A stretch of 30,667 nucleotides of DNA from Schoenoplectus triqueter (taxonomy: Eukaryota > Streptophyta > Magnoliopsida > Poales > Cyperaceae). Under the pieces are notes generated by a model. The model was not told the DNA's origin. It did no database searches and saw nothing but the letters and a program-made list of their open reading frames with translations. Position numbers and translations under genes: made by a program. Below are positions 1-10,571 of the stretch, one piece after another (position 1 is the stretch's first letter; the number at the start of each line of letters is the position of its first letter). The stretch covers positions 1 to 30,667 of the forward strand of contig CAXKVV010001275.1 of assembly GCA_964058805.1 (NCBI GenBank). The letters run 5' to 3'.

Positions 1-203
1 GGATCGTCCAATATTGATGATTTTCTTCATACCCAAAAAATAACAATTTTTTTTAAGAAATATAAAATTTGATTTTCTACAAAAGTTTGATATGAAGAAT
101 AAATTGAACGGATCGGATCGGTTATTTTTAACTTAAAATTTGAGATTATAACACAGTGTACAAATACATCCGTGTAATGTGTTGCATTTTAGACTTCATG
201 GAT
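1..203. mobile_element. Partial copy of microsatellite-bounded hairpin element (element A)
   Basis: The stretch from about 73 to 200 matches, as reverse complement, the stretch 226-350. The shared core includes AATAAATTGAACGG, TTTGAGATT and TTTTAGACTT. It therefore looks like the right half of a hairpin element whose left half lies outside the window. It ends in the GATA tetranucleotide run at about 201-222, which also begins the neighbouring copy. No coding capacity is visible. The call rests on sequence matching by eye; the superfamily is not determined. Confidence 0.5.
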
Positions 204-225
204 AGATAGATAGATAGATAGAGAA

Positions 226-602
226 AGTCTAAAATACAATGTGTTGCACAGATGTGTTTGTGCACCACACTAAAATCTCAAACTTTAAGTTTAAAATGAC
301 TAATCCGAACCGTTCAATTTATTTTTCATATCAAACTCTTGTAGAAAATTAGAGTATATATATATATATATATATTTTGAAATTTTTTAGCTATATTTTT
401 GAACCAAGAGAAAGTTACTTGATTTGAGAATTTTGAATCGTTGAATAGTTATGATTTTTTATTATCCAAAAAAATGTATTTTTTTTCAAAAAATTTAAAG
501 AATAAATTGAACGGTTCATATTAGTCATATTTAATTCGAAATTTGAGATTTTAGCAAGATGCACTGACATATCCATATAATGCGTTGTATTTTAGACTTC
601 CT
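226..602. mobile_element. Microsatellite-bounded hairpin MITE (element B)
   Basis: Two arms of roughly 125 bp (226-350 and 478-602) are inverted copies of each other. Both outer ends read AAGTCTAAAATACAA or its complement, and both inner parts carry the TTGAACGGTTC motif. The left end abuts the GATA run (201-222) and the right end abuts a CTCTCTATATATATA run (603-621). The loop holds a (TA)n tract at about 353-376. There is no ORF of note. This is a non-autonomous foldback element; because both ends sit in simple repeats, no target duplication can be read. Confidence 0.6.
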
Positions 603-621
603 CTCTATATATATATATAGA

Positions 622-1683
622 GTTCAAAAAGTTAGCTAGTATTGTTTAAATATAGATTTCTTTTCTAATACAAATGAGTCGATGCATCATATAATATAAA
701 GTAAACTAGCTTTTAGGCGCATGATTTTGACTTGTGATTGTGAGTTCCTTTGGCTTTATATTTTAATTTAAATTAGTACAATAAGTTAGGTATAATGATT
801 TTTACAAAAAAAAATTGTATAAATTTTCAATTGTTTGAACCGTTCAGTTGATGATATCACGTTCCTTAGTTTAGAAAAACCTGACCAATGAGAAAACATA
901 TAATAGAATATAAATATGTAACCTAATTAGGAATATTATGGGAAAACAATTTTAGCATATTAGCAATAACAAATATACACATATTTTTAATCATTTTAAA
1001 AGTTAAATTTTACATTAGAGATATTATACTCATATATTTTAAATAAGGAATGAGAAAAATTATATATGAGTCATTAAATCAAAAAAAAATAAAAAGATTT
1101 AAACAAATCAATGACATAATATATTGATGTTGATGATATGACATAACTAAAAATCTAAAAATTTAATCTTTTATGTATTATGAATTCGGTCCTAGACTCG
1201 TAGCTTGATGAATCAATGGAAGAGCTTGCAATTAAGATGCTTAATTCATGGAGTCCACTGGTGCTTTGAGTTTGTTCCGAGCCATTATTATAGTATTTTT
1301 CGGATCTACGAATTTTTTTAGTTTCACAATTAAGTTTTAGAATTGGGATAGAAGGTAAAGAGAAATAGTAAGATAGGGAGGAGATCAAAATTAAGGTGTT
1401 GATAAAACTTCGAACTCTAATCAAAATCAAAATTAGGAGATGGGTCTTCACTCTCCAGTTTGTACTCGGACTAGAAATTGTCCACAGTTTAAATGGAGCT
1501 CCGCCTCTCATCTAAAAGCATTTTTCCTATACGGTGTTGGAGAAATACTATTTCTTGCTTCTAGAACTTTCTCATTAATTTTTAGAAACTTAAATTTGAG
1601 ATTTAACCTTGATTAAATAAACATTTCTTCAATTCACATAAAAGATTAAATAAAATTTTCTATTGTTGTTAATTTTACGACAT
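622..1683. other. Gene-free AT-rich stretch
   Basis: I see no recognisable gene or repeat here. A 118-codon ATG-initiated ORF on the minus strand (1155-1511) is somewhat less AT-rich than its surroundings but shows no domain, splice-supported extension or similarity that I recognise. It may be a decayed fragment. Confidence 0.4.
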
Positions 1684-1686
1684 TTA

Positions 1687-2744
1687 GGGTTTATTTGGCA
1701 CAAGGTGGAATAGCAAAAAGTTGGAATAAAATAGTTATTCCGACGAATTAATTTATCAAACAAATTTTAGACTAAGTAGAAGAGTGCGAAAGAGTGCTAA
1801 TCCGGTATACCGAGTTATAGGTGGTATACTGGATTAGCTTTCGTCAGAATATCAATTATTATTTCACTATGTTATATTATATTATTATATTATGATTATA
1901 ATTATGATTATGAGTTATTATTATATTATTATTATAATTATGAATTTATTATTATTCTTATATTATATTACAATAATAATATTTATTATTATAATATGAA
2001 TATCTGATTAATTTTATTATTATTTATTATTTTATATTATAATAATTATAATTTTAGTATTATATTATTATATTATGATTATATTATTATATTATTATGA
2101 TTATGATTATGATCATGATTTTATTATTATATTATGATTATGGTTATATTATTATATTATTATGATTATGACTATAATTATTATTTTATATTATATTATT
2201 ATATTATGATTATAGCTATGATTATATTATATTTATATTATTATGATTATAATTATATTTTTTCTTATTATATTATTATGATTACGACTAAGATTATTAT
2301 TATTTTATTATTATTTGTTTATGTTGTATTATATTATTATATTATGATTATATTATTATAATTATGATTATTTATTATTATATTATTATGATTATGATTA
2401 TGATTATAATTATAATTTATTATTATTATATTATTATATTATGATTATATTTATATTTCTATTATATTATTATGATTATAACTATAAATATTATTATTTA
2501 TTATGATTATGATTATGAATTATGATCATTATTTTATTATTATTATTACTATTAATATTTTACTATTATCATCATCATCATCATCATTGTTAGTATCATA
2601 AATATCCATATTTTAATTATTCTGATTAACAACTGTCAAATAATATTTTCACTCTTCCGAATAATCAAAAATATCACTCTTCTACCATTCTTCTAAAAAT
2701 ACACTATTTTATCATATCATTCCTTAATTTTGACAAACGAACCC
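1687..2744. mobile_element. Tourist/PIF-Harbinger-like MITE, copy 1, with ATA/ATC repeat core
   Basis: The left end begins GGGTTTATTTGGCA and the right end is the inverted match TGACAAACGAACCC. The element is flanked on both sides by TTA (1684-1686 and 2745-2747). A 3-bp TWA target duplication plus GGG-starting TIRs is the hallmark of PIF/Harbinger (Tourist) elements. The subterminal parts (1700-1860 and 2600-2740) are ordinary sequence and match, in inverse orientation, the element at about 17420-23846. The core (about 1870-2570) is an irregular array of ATTATT, ATTATG and ATTATA units. No transposase is encoded; the apparent Tyr/Ile-rich ORF at 2134-2361 is only translated repeat. Confidence 0.8.
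1867..2575. repeat. ATTATTATATTATGATTAT-type low-complexity array
   Basis: About 0.7 kb consists almost entirely of TTA, TTATAT and TTATGAT units, with very little C or G except the C/G of GAT. It ends in an ATC run near 2568-2588. It occupies the core of the Tourist-like element and has a counterpart in the inverse orientation at about 22480-23670. Confidence 0.85.
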
Positions 2745-2987
2745 TTAATGAAGTTAAGGGTGCAAACTGCAAAGAATAACTAACTATTAAATTTTAGCTA
2801 AACCGAAATGTGTGGCATCCGGCTAGTATAAAGGAAGAAATTAATTTAATAAGTGCGCAGGTACAAAGAGAAAGGATTAGTTTAGAACTTAGAATTGTGT
2901 AATAAATGAGCGGTCCCCGCAGTGGCGCAATCCACGATATATGTTTTGCGGTTCCATGCGAGACGTCAGACTGCTGTGTGTGAGAAT

Positions 2988-3220
2988 CTGAAAATTTGAT
3001 AATTGTTATTTAAATTTTAGAGATAGAGAGACAAAATTAGATAATTATTTAAATTTGATAGTCCATTTTAATAAGTCATGTCAGCGAATGAGCAGAAAAT
3101 TAATTATGAAAGTGTCATTTTGATAATTTCATTCTATTCAAAGATCTCTTAAAATGAATTATCAATTTGATAACGTGACATGAAAATTTAATTTTGACAA
3201 TTGACACCAATGCGGATGCT
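2988..3220. repeat. First copy of a tandemly duplicated small element
   Basis: This stretch aligns along its length with 3255-3469: both share TTTGATAATTGTYATTT, GTCAGCGAATGAG, AATTATGAAAGTGTCATTTT and a terminal TGCGGATGCT. It lacks the clear GAGCATC start of the second copy, so its left end is truncated or diverged. It is non-coding and probably a MITE fragment. Confidence 0.6.
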
Positions 3221-3223
3221 TCT

Positions 3224-3469
3224 GAGCATCAACATTCCATTATCAAACTGATTGTCAAATCTCATTTGATAATTGTCATTTGAATTTTAGAGATGCAGAG
3301 ACTAGACAAATTTGACAAATTACGTCAGCGAATGAGTAGAAAATTAATTATGAAAGTGTCATTTTGATAACTTCATTCTATTTAAAGATGTCACTCTTAA
3401 AATGAATTATCAATTTGATGACGTGATATGAAAATTTAATTTTGATAATCGACATCTATGCGGATGCTC
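3224..3469. mobile_element. Small MITE with GAGCATC termini
   Basis: It starts GAGCATCAACATT and ends with the inverse-type terminus GCGGATGCTC, about 246 bp. The interior repeats the preceding 233 bp with moderate divergence, and TTTGATAATTGTCA and TTGATAATCGACA give extended inverted symmetry. No coding sequence is present. I could not read a reliable target duplication because the first copy directly adjoins it. Confidence 0.5.
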
Positions 3470-3605
3470 TTAGTAACCGCTACAGTTCCTGCTGGAACAT
3501 TAAATAGTTCATGGATCCTCTGTGGACACATTATGTGTGTTTATGCGATGGACGAACATAGTAACAAGTTAGTGATTCAGAAAATGTTCTAAAAAATTTG
3601 ATGAG

Positions 3606-3608
<3 letters not shown>

Positions 3609-3637
<29 letters not shown>
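3609..3637. repeat. (TA)n microsatellite
   Basis: An uninterrupted TA run sits in AT-rich sequence with no gene nearby. It marks the gap between the duplicated small element and the foldback element that follows. Confidence 0.9.
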
Positions 3638-3640
<3 letters not shown>

Positions 3641-3716
3641 AAGAATAATTTATTTTATCTAATATAAATAAAATATATATTATAATGATAAAATATTAAA
3701 ATTATTTTAAATGGGC

Positions 3717-4401
3717 AGAATTGAGTATAAAATTGGATATTTACCCTTCAAACTTAAAAAATGGATATTTATCTCTTAAAATGTTAAAATCTTAGATATT
3801 TACCCATTACTATTATTATCCTGATAAAAATTAAATTATAATTAATTAAAATTATAATAGAATAAAAATATCATTTTTTATTCCCGCTATTTACTTAAAT
3901 CTACAACAGTCTCTTTAAATAGTCTTATCCTTTATTTTCTCATTAATTTCACGAGCTCGAAAAGGGGTAATTAGCAACCTTCAACACAATCATTAGCCTC
4001 CCTGAAAAGATCGATCAAGCTCCAGCAACCTTTCGAAGACACATGTGATTGGATCTTCTAAATATTGACTGTAAAGAAAAATATATGTGTTCGTTGAGAG
4101 TTTCAGATTGGAGAGTTGGAGGAAATTAAAGTTTGAAATTTATACTATTACTTGATCGCATGGTAAAGATAAATTAATGCTTCTCAATTTGTTAGCTCTT
4201 AGCGAAATGTTAATTGATTGAGAGATATTTTATCCTTTTATAAATTTAATTAATTGTTAATTTATTTTTTTATGGAAATGATAATAATTTTGGGTAAATA
4301 CACAAAAATTTGATATTTTGAAGGATAAATATTCAGTTTTTAAGTTTGAAGGGTACATATCTAAATTGGAATATATTGAGGGGTATATATATCCAATTTT
4401 G
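3717..4401. mobile_element. Foldback element with TTTACCCTTCAAACTTAAAA arms
   Basis: The left arm (about 3732-3812) contains AATTGGATATTTACCC and CCCTTCAAACTTAAAAA. The right arm (about 4285-4401) contains the inverse of both, in the same outside-to-inside order. The roughly 470-bp middle is unrelated single-copy-looking sequence with some GC-richer patches near 3950-4050. No ORF with recognisable function is present. It is probably a non-autonomous DNA element; the class is not determined. Confidence 0.5.
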
Positions 4402-4639
4402 CTTTTAAAATAATATATAATATATTTTTTGACCCAAAAAATATATTATATATCAAACTGACGAATAATTTATGAATGATATGACTATATTTGGAGCTAT
4501 GTTGTTTCGGTAGTCTCAACTTCCATACGGGCGATTCCACTGAACTCAGAAAATAGAATGACAGACAGTGGTTCATTTTATATGTGATAATGTGTCTTTT
4601 GAGTTGCAATACAAATGTGAATGGGGATGCGTTCACAAC

Positions 4640-4998
4640 TAGTTCTTTTCATAATTTTAACAATAAATTTTATATCTATCTGTAGAACCTTATATAAATT
4701 TATAAAAAAATTAAACATTAAAAGTTATAAATATATTGTTAAATTTATGATTTTTTTTATTTTTAAACAATTCGATTGTCAGTTGATATTCTATTAAAGA
4801 TCATCAAATTTAAATCATTGAAATTATCATATAATTTTGATGATTTTTGATAAGATATCAAATAACATTCAAATTGTACTAAAATTGAAACACATTCGAT
4901 ACATAAATTTGAGAACATATTTCGGAAGTTTTTTTTTCATTTTTAAGATTTATATAAATTTATATGAATTTTGATTTTCAAGGGATCCCACCCTATAT
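4640..4998. mobile_element. Degenerate foldback element, GGGATCCC-ended
   Basis: The centre (about 4770-4870) is an imperfect hairpin around GATCATCAAATTT and its inverse. The flanks pair more loosely (TATATAAATTTATA on both sides). The right terminus, read inward, is GGTGGGATCCCTTGA, which resembles the terminus of the 30061-30441 element. It is non-coding. Boundaries are approximate because the left end has diverged. Confidence 0.35.
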
Positions 4999-5009
4999 AT
5001 ATAGAGTGA

Positions 5010-5410
5010 ACCAGTGAAGAATGAACTTTTTTAGTTTTGGGATGGACCACTCGACAATGGACTATTTTTACAAATTTGATAATGATATTCTAAATAGTAA
5101 ATAAATAAAAAATAAAAAAGTTTTTAAAAATACCTTCTTCAAATTAAAAATTGGTAGTGTTTTAAATTTTATATAATTTAGTTATTGTTTGATTGTTCAT
5201 TAAAGACCTTCAAAATATAATTATAAATTATATAAAATTTTAATAATTTTTTATGTACCATCAAACAATAACTACATATCTACGTTACATGAAATTTGAA
5301 ATACATAATTGACACATAAATTGATGAATATGTTTATAAATAAATATTTTTTATTTTAATTTTTTAAAATTATTTATAGTGTTATTGTTAAGAGTATCAA
5401 GTTTTAACCA
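5010..5410. mobile_element. Degenerate foldback element with TTATTGTTTGAT hairpin core
   Basis: A central hairpin (about 5178-5270) has arms TTATTGTTTGATTG and CCATCAAACAATAA. The outer arms are A/T-rich and only loosely inverted. The plan (ACAATGGAC near the left end, AAATAAATAAA, then the GTTTGAT core with AAAGACC) matches the 30061-30441 element. It is non-coding, and the ends are uncertain. Confidence 0.35.
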
Positions 5411-6295
5411 TGTTGGTAGGTCATCAGGGATAGTTTTTTTTTTCGCCTCAACTCTCAATAAACGAACTGTATAATCATGTCGCTTCAATTTTTTCTCTTC
5501 TTGAGAAAATGCCGGTTAAATTTAACATTATTTTTGTAGGTTCTCGAGGAATGGAGTAACAAGTTCATCTGTACAAAAAAAATTCAGAATTTTAATGGGG
5601 GATCTTACAATATGTTCTTCTTCTTCTTCTTTTTTTTTTTAAAAAAAAAAGTTGAAGTAAACTATCCTTTTCTTAATTTTTTGAACAAAATATCTTTTTG
5701 CATTCTATTAACTTTGATCCTTCCCATTCTTCCATTTTTAATTTTTTACGTCTCCTTCACTTGCTTCAATATTTGGTATGTAGAAAAAATAATTATATTA
5801 AACATTTCATGTTTCGGAACGTTGAGTTATTTTAAAGTATTATTTTATGACAACTTTATATTTAAACAGAATATCATATTAACAGTACTTCAAGTACAAC
5901 ATATTAAAATTTGGTTATCTAAAAATTTGAATATCTTTAAATTACTTTTAGATTATCAATGTAGAATATAATGGATATTATATAAGATATTTATAAAATT
6001 TAAATTATGAAGTTCTAAGTTTTATGCCAATAAAATCGACCTTTTAACTTATCTGTTTCTATCAAAATTAAATTTAAAAGGTAATAACATTTTTTTAAAA
6101 TTCAAAACAATACAAAAATTGACATTTGGTATAGCTTCAATTGCAATTGCAAGCTACAATTTTTATTTGATTGTTGCTAGAATTGTTGTCGTTTCATTTA
6201 TTTTTGTGTTGTATTATCTGTTGACCGTGCGTTTGAACACTTTCTACATATTTGACTATATTGTTGGCGCTCCTTGTGATTGGCAACAAAATGAT
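5411..6295. other. Gene-free AT-rich stretch
   Basis: There is a poly-CTT/poly-T tract followed by poly-A near 5612-5650, and otherwise AT-rich DNA. The long open frame that spans 5612-5971 starts in the homopolymer and has a Phe/Ile/Leu-rich composition expected of translated AT-rich DNA. I see no gene. Confidence 0.5.
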
Positions 6296-6733
6296 TATAT
6301 ATATATATATATAGATGTGTTATGGTGTTTGGTAAAGTAAACAAATTATATAATTTTGATGTGAGATTTAATATTCTGAGATCACAAATGGTCAATCTAA
6401 GTTTTTCAATAATTCCTTCATGTCAAAATCTTGTGGGATATTAAATTTCATGATTTTTTGAAAATTTTAGCTATTTTTTAAATTATTTTTAAAATGGTTT
6501 AACATAAGAAAATAGTTTATTTCAGGACTGATTTTAAAAATAATTTAAAAAATAACTAGAAAACTTAAAAATCACGAAATTTAATATCCCACAAGATTTT
6601 AACATGAAGAAATTATTGAGCAACTTAGATTGACCCTTTATAACATCAAGATATTAAATCTCACTCCAAAATAATATATTTTTTTTACTTTGCAAAGCAC
6701 CATAACATCTCTCTCTCTCTATATATATATATA
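6296..6733. mobile_element. (TA)n-bounded long-hairpin MITE
   Basis: The left arm (about 6314-6505) and right arm (about 6520-6708) are long inverted copies. Both outer ends carry ATGTGTTATGGTG-type sequence next to AAGTAAA, and both inner parts carry AAATCTTGTGGGATATTAAA. The arms end in (TA)n on the left (6296-6313) and CTCTCTCT plus (TA)n on the right (6708-6733). The loop is only a few tens of bases, so the transcript would fold into a near-complete hairpin. No protein is encoded. Confidence 0.7.
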
Positions 6734-7442
6734 ATACCTTCTCTCCATTGGTTTCCCGTTTCAAAATAAAAACATTACCTATTTTAAGTTATTTCATATT
6801 TGCTTATAAACTCTCAAATATATTATTAAAATTTTTATATTAAAATATTTTGATATATATTTAATAATTATTTATAATAGTTTACAATACTACTCTATTT
6901 TTTTATATTTGTTCACAAAATTAAATTAGTTTTAGTTAGTTTGGTAGACCCAACCCGATGTAACTATTTGGTCTGATTTCAGGTTAGATAGAAAAAACTT
7001 ATTGAATCATATTTATATAAATTTAATTTTATAAATAAATATAGAAAGGTCTAAAAAATTAAATAGTAATATCATAAATAATTATTGAATATGTATGAAT
7101 AATATGATATAGGAAGAATTTAAAGTGTTCGAGAGTATATTAAATATATTAAAAAGTATACGGATAAATATGAAAATATTTTAAAAAAATGGTGGATAAA
7201 TATGAAATAGAAAAAGAGTTGAAGGATAAATATAAAATTAACTCTATTTTGAAATCAAGTATATTTTAGTCAAACATCAGTATTCACTTTCAGTATCATA
7301 TTGTTTGATTTTTAAAAAAAATCCTTGATATGTGTTTTCCATCAGAAAATAGGGTTATGGACTTATTAATTTATCTCCAAGAAAAAAGGGGGAAAATGTT
7401 ATTTTGAAATGTTAAACTGAGTATATAATGATTAGTGTATTC
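6734..7442. other. Gene-free AT-rich stretch
   Basis: No gene is seen. GGATAAATATGAAA occurs several times near 7160-7235 and may be a remnant of a repeat related to the ATATTTATCC arms of the 3717-4401 element. Confidence 0.4.
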
Positions 7443-7807
7443 TAGGGGTGTCAATTTTTTATCCGATCCGATCTGATCCGAATCTGATTTGATCCAACAT
7501 GATTCGAAAATAAATGGATCGGGTATGGGTTTAATTTTTTTGACCTTAATCGGATTGGGTTGGATTTGGGTCAACCCAACCCGACCCGATTAATAATATT
7601 TTTTAAAATAATTTTATGATTTAGTACTAATTAAAGCTTAAATATACACTAATTGAGATTAATTTTAAATTAATTAATATTTTATTACTTAAAATTATTT
7701 ACAAATAATTAATAAATATTTAATTATTTTACACAAATTGGGTCTAATCAGATCGAAAATAATAATAATAATATAACCCGACCTGACCCTTAGCATTGAC
7801 ACCCCTA
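7443..7807. mobile_element. hAT-like MITE with TAGGGGTGTCAAT TIRs
   Basis: Both ends are perfect 13-bp inverted repeats, TAGGGGTGTCAAT, fitting the YARNG start typical of hAT elements. The subterminal sequence is rich in CCGATCCGAT and CCCGACCCGA, as in the larger element at 25801-27370. The flanks share TATTC (7438-7442 and 7809-7813), only an imperfect target duplication. It is 365 bp with no transposase. It lies less than 600 bp before the PIRL start codon, so it may sit in or next to that promoter. Confidence 0.7.
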
Positions 7808-8387
7808 CTATTCATTCTTTTAACGGTTAATATCATATTTAACGTAAAAGGGCAAAATATATCCTGAAACCAGCAAATTGCTCATATTGAGAGGATTTTC
7901 CTTTTCCCTTTTCCCCATTTTTGCTACAAACGGAAGAATAACTAAACAAGCGTTTGTGGATGCGTACAATTTTCCACTTTCCCCCTTCCCTTTAATTTGT
8001 TTGTTTGCACGAGCTCTGTCATCCCAAACAGAGATTTTTTTGGAGAGTCGATCGAGTTGTTTTCTTCTCCGCCTCTATTTCTCTCTTGAAATGGACTAGC
8101 CAAAAGGAAGAAAAAAAGAAAGAAAGAGCTGTTTGGCTCCTTATCAGGTTCAATTTCATGGATTTCGCGTGAACCTATCCGTGATCGTCACCTTTTTTTT
8201 TTTTTTACCAACCATTTGGATTTTTCTCTCTGGTCTCACTTTCAATCCCACCTAAGAAAGGTGATCTACACAGCTTTACATCCAAGCTCGTGATTTTCTC
8301 TCTTATAGAGAGAAAGCCAAGAGAAATTCAGAGGGATTTGCTTTTTTGTTTTCTCATCTTTTATGCTTCAATTTAATTCCTGTAAAA
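7808..8387 (+). promoter_or_regulatory. Promoter/5-prime leader region of the PIRL gene
   Basis: From about 7890 the sequence changes to pyrimidine-rich, GC-richer DNA (TTTTCCTTTTCCC, CCCCCTTCCC, TTCTCTCTTGAAA) typical of plant leaders. A weak TATA-like stretch lies at 7854-7861. Three short upstream ATG frames occur: 8091-8099, 8158-8172, and 8363-8473, which overlaps the main start. The transcription start cannot be fixed from sequence alone. No introns in the leader are evident. Confidence 0.45.
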
Positions 8388-10571
8388 ATGGGTACCACTT
8401 TAAAATCAGTCGACAGCGTTATTCAAGAGGTAATGCATCTCCACCGGTTGCTCCCGTCTCGGCCAAGCATTGATGAGGTGGTGGCGGCCATGGCCGTGGT
8501 GAGAAATGTAGAGATGGAAGAAAATTCGCGAATCGATGACATTTTGAGTCAGAAAAAGGGAATTGAGGTGCCAGAGGAGCTTTTCTTCGTGGTACAAGAG
8601 ATGCAAAAGAATTTGGTTTACTACCAGAGCAAAGAACAGAAGAGGGATGCCCTTAAGCTGCTAGATCTCGAAAGCTTACATGTGCTGTTTGATGAATTGA
8701 TCCAAAGAGCTTCTTCGTGTGTCCCCTCCTGTTCAAATGGCTTGGCGCGATCTGTTGCCTCTAATTTTACTGGAGCAAGCCAAGGGATTGGTACCAGTGT
8801 TCCAAACAGTCATATTTACAGCACAGCTAGTTCGTCCAGTAAGGTTAACTCAGTACTGGATGCAAAAGAAGGTGAGAATAGAAAGGGAAAGAGCTCTGTT
8901 TTGGTAACAAGGGATGATACTTATGTAAAGAAAGGAAAAGTGAGTATGTATCCTGATGGGATTGCAGGAAATTCACTTACAGCACGGGGACTTCCCACAA
9001 TCCCATCACTAGCACCAACTGCACCTGCTTCCTCTGGTAAGTCTTCACTATTTCAAGTTTCATGATACCTTTGTAGTAGAATTTTGGGTTTTAATTTGAT
9101 GAGTTCGTTGTCTGATACTTTTTAGGTAAAGATGGTAATAAATTAAGCTTAATCCAGCTTGCTAGCAAAATAGAAGTCTGTGCGAAGAAAGGCTTGAAAG
9201 AACTAAACCTACAAAACAAATTATCTGGTGAAATTGAATGGATACCAGATTCAATTGGTAAGCTCTCTGCTCTGACATCTCTCGACCTGTCCGACAACCG
9301 GCTTGTCACCTTACCCACGACCATAGGAGATCTTGTCTCTTTGCAAAGACTTGACCTCTCGTCAAATCGACTCTCAGTACTACCTGATTCAATTGGGGAT
9401 TTGTTCAATTTACTGTACTTGGATCTAAATGGGAACCAATTGAAATCCCTTCCTTCGACGATTGGAAAGTTGGTTGAACTTGAGGAACTCAACTTGAACT
9501 CAAATGAGCTCGTGTCAATTCCCGACTCAATTGGGAACCTAATTCGATTAAAGAAATTAACTGTTGAAACCAACAGCTTGGAGGAGTTACCTTATACAAT
9601 CGGGCATTGTGTTGCTTTAACCGAGTTAAGAGCTGAATATAACCGATTAAAGGGTTTGCCTGAGGCAATTGGAAAGATGGAATCTATCGAGGTTCTTTCG
9701 GTAAGGTACAATAATTTAAAGGGACTCCCTACAACTATGGCTTCTCTGCCGAAAATTGAAGAGATAAATGTGAGTTTTAATGAACTGGAATCAGTGCCAG
9801 AGAGCCTTTGCCTAGCAACCACCCTTGTTAAGTTAAATATTGGGAATAATTTTGCTGATTTGAGGGCACTGCCAAGGTCGATTGGAAATCTGGAAAATTT
9901 GGAGGAGTTGGATATGAGTAATAACCAAATTAGGTTTTTGCCTGATTCATTTGGGCTGTTGTCAAAATTACGCGTACTTAAGGCACAAGAGAACCCATTA
10001 GAGGTGCCTCCAAGGGATATAGCTGAAAAGGGTGCTCAGGTAAATTTCATCTGTCCTTGAAAGAGCAAAATGGTTAATTTCATTTTTTTTCTATGCTGTT
10101 TTGGCAAAGTTGCAGAAGTAACTACATATTTCCCTTTCTTAGTGCAAATCTTTTACTAACATGACCACATACAGAGCTTTAAAATGTTAACACATGTTTT
10201 TATGCACCATCTGATATACTGATGTAAACCAATTGAAAATGCTTAAATGCATCTTGCATCTTTCTCATGTGCTTGTAAATTGCACAAAGTGCCAAACACC
10301 ATTCATTCAAGAAATATTGTAGTCCTTGAAAATAATCTTCTTGTTTTATATCTATTTCATGCAAATTCTTATCTAGTTTTGATGTAGATTTATTTATATA
10401 CTTAATAAGTGTATGTTAATTTGGTTTTAGGCTGTTGTCCAATACATGGCAAATTATGCTACACAGAAAGATGTGAAGCCTCAGCCAGCAAAGACTAAAA
10501 GTTGGTCGGTCTTTTGTTTTTTCTCAAGACCTAACAAAAGGAAGCATGACAGGTTGAGTATGCCAACCTAA
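8388..10571 (+). CDS. Plant intracellular Ras-group-related LRR protein (PIRL4/5-like)
   Basis: The coding exons are 8388-9036, 9126-10039 and 10431-10571, giving 567 aa. Introns are GTAAGT...TTTTTAG (phase 1, within a Gly codon) and GTAAAT...GGTTTTAG (phase 0). I chose the ATG at 8388 (AAAAATGGG context) because the protein then begins with the family-typical N-terminus: HRLLPSRPSIDEV at about residue 19, ELFFVVQEMQK at 65-75 and a KLLDLESLHVLFDELIQRAS-type helix at 90-109. A Ser/Thr-rich linker follows. From about residue 240 to 521 there are twelve 23-residue LRRs of the form LxxLDLSxNxLxxLPxxIGxL. The tail has KSWSVFCFFS followed by a basic SRPNKRKH. There is no signal peptide or membrane segment. 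Family knowledge: PIRLs are plant-specific cytosolic relatives of Ras-binding LRR proteins such as SHOC2/Sur-8, and several act in pollen and gametophyte development. The exact PIRL number is inferred from remembered similarity, not from a search. Confidence 0.93.
9037..9125 (+). other. PIRL intron 1
   Basis: This is an 89-bp, T-rich intron with donor CTG|GTAAGT and acceptor TTTTTAG|GT. Reading through it would end the protein after a few codons in front of the LRR domain (in-frame TGA at 9063-9065). Splicing restores the frame as Ser-Ser-Gly-Lys-Asp-Gly. Confidence 0.92.
10040..10430 (+). other. PIRL intron 2
   Basis: This is a 391-bp, T-rich intron with donor CAG|GTAAAT and acceptor TTGGTTTTAG|GCT. 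It joins the last LRR (ending GAQ) to the AVVQYM segment, as expected for the family. Without splicing the frame ends six codons into the intron. Confidence 0.9.

Noticed and set aside
1155..1511. 118-codon ATG-initiated ORF on the minus strand
   Set aside because: No recognisable domain or partner exon, and Ser/Ile-rich composition; possibly a decayed fragment, but not supportable as a gene.
2134..2361. Tyr/Ile/Met-rich open frame
   Set aside because: Translation of the ATTATG/ATTATA array in the Tourist-like element.
5612..5971. 119-codon open frame, plus strand
   Set aside because: Begins in a CTT/T homopolymer tract and has the Phe/Leu/Ile bias of translated AT-rich DNA.
8346..8387. Upstream extension of the PIRL frame
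   Set aside because: The first codon would be TTG, not ATG; the ATG at 8388 has a good context and gives the family-like N-terminus.
9091..9822. Minus-strand open frames across PIRL exon 2
   Set aside because: Antisense shadows of the regular LRR coding repeats.
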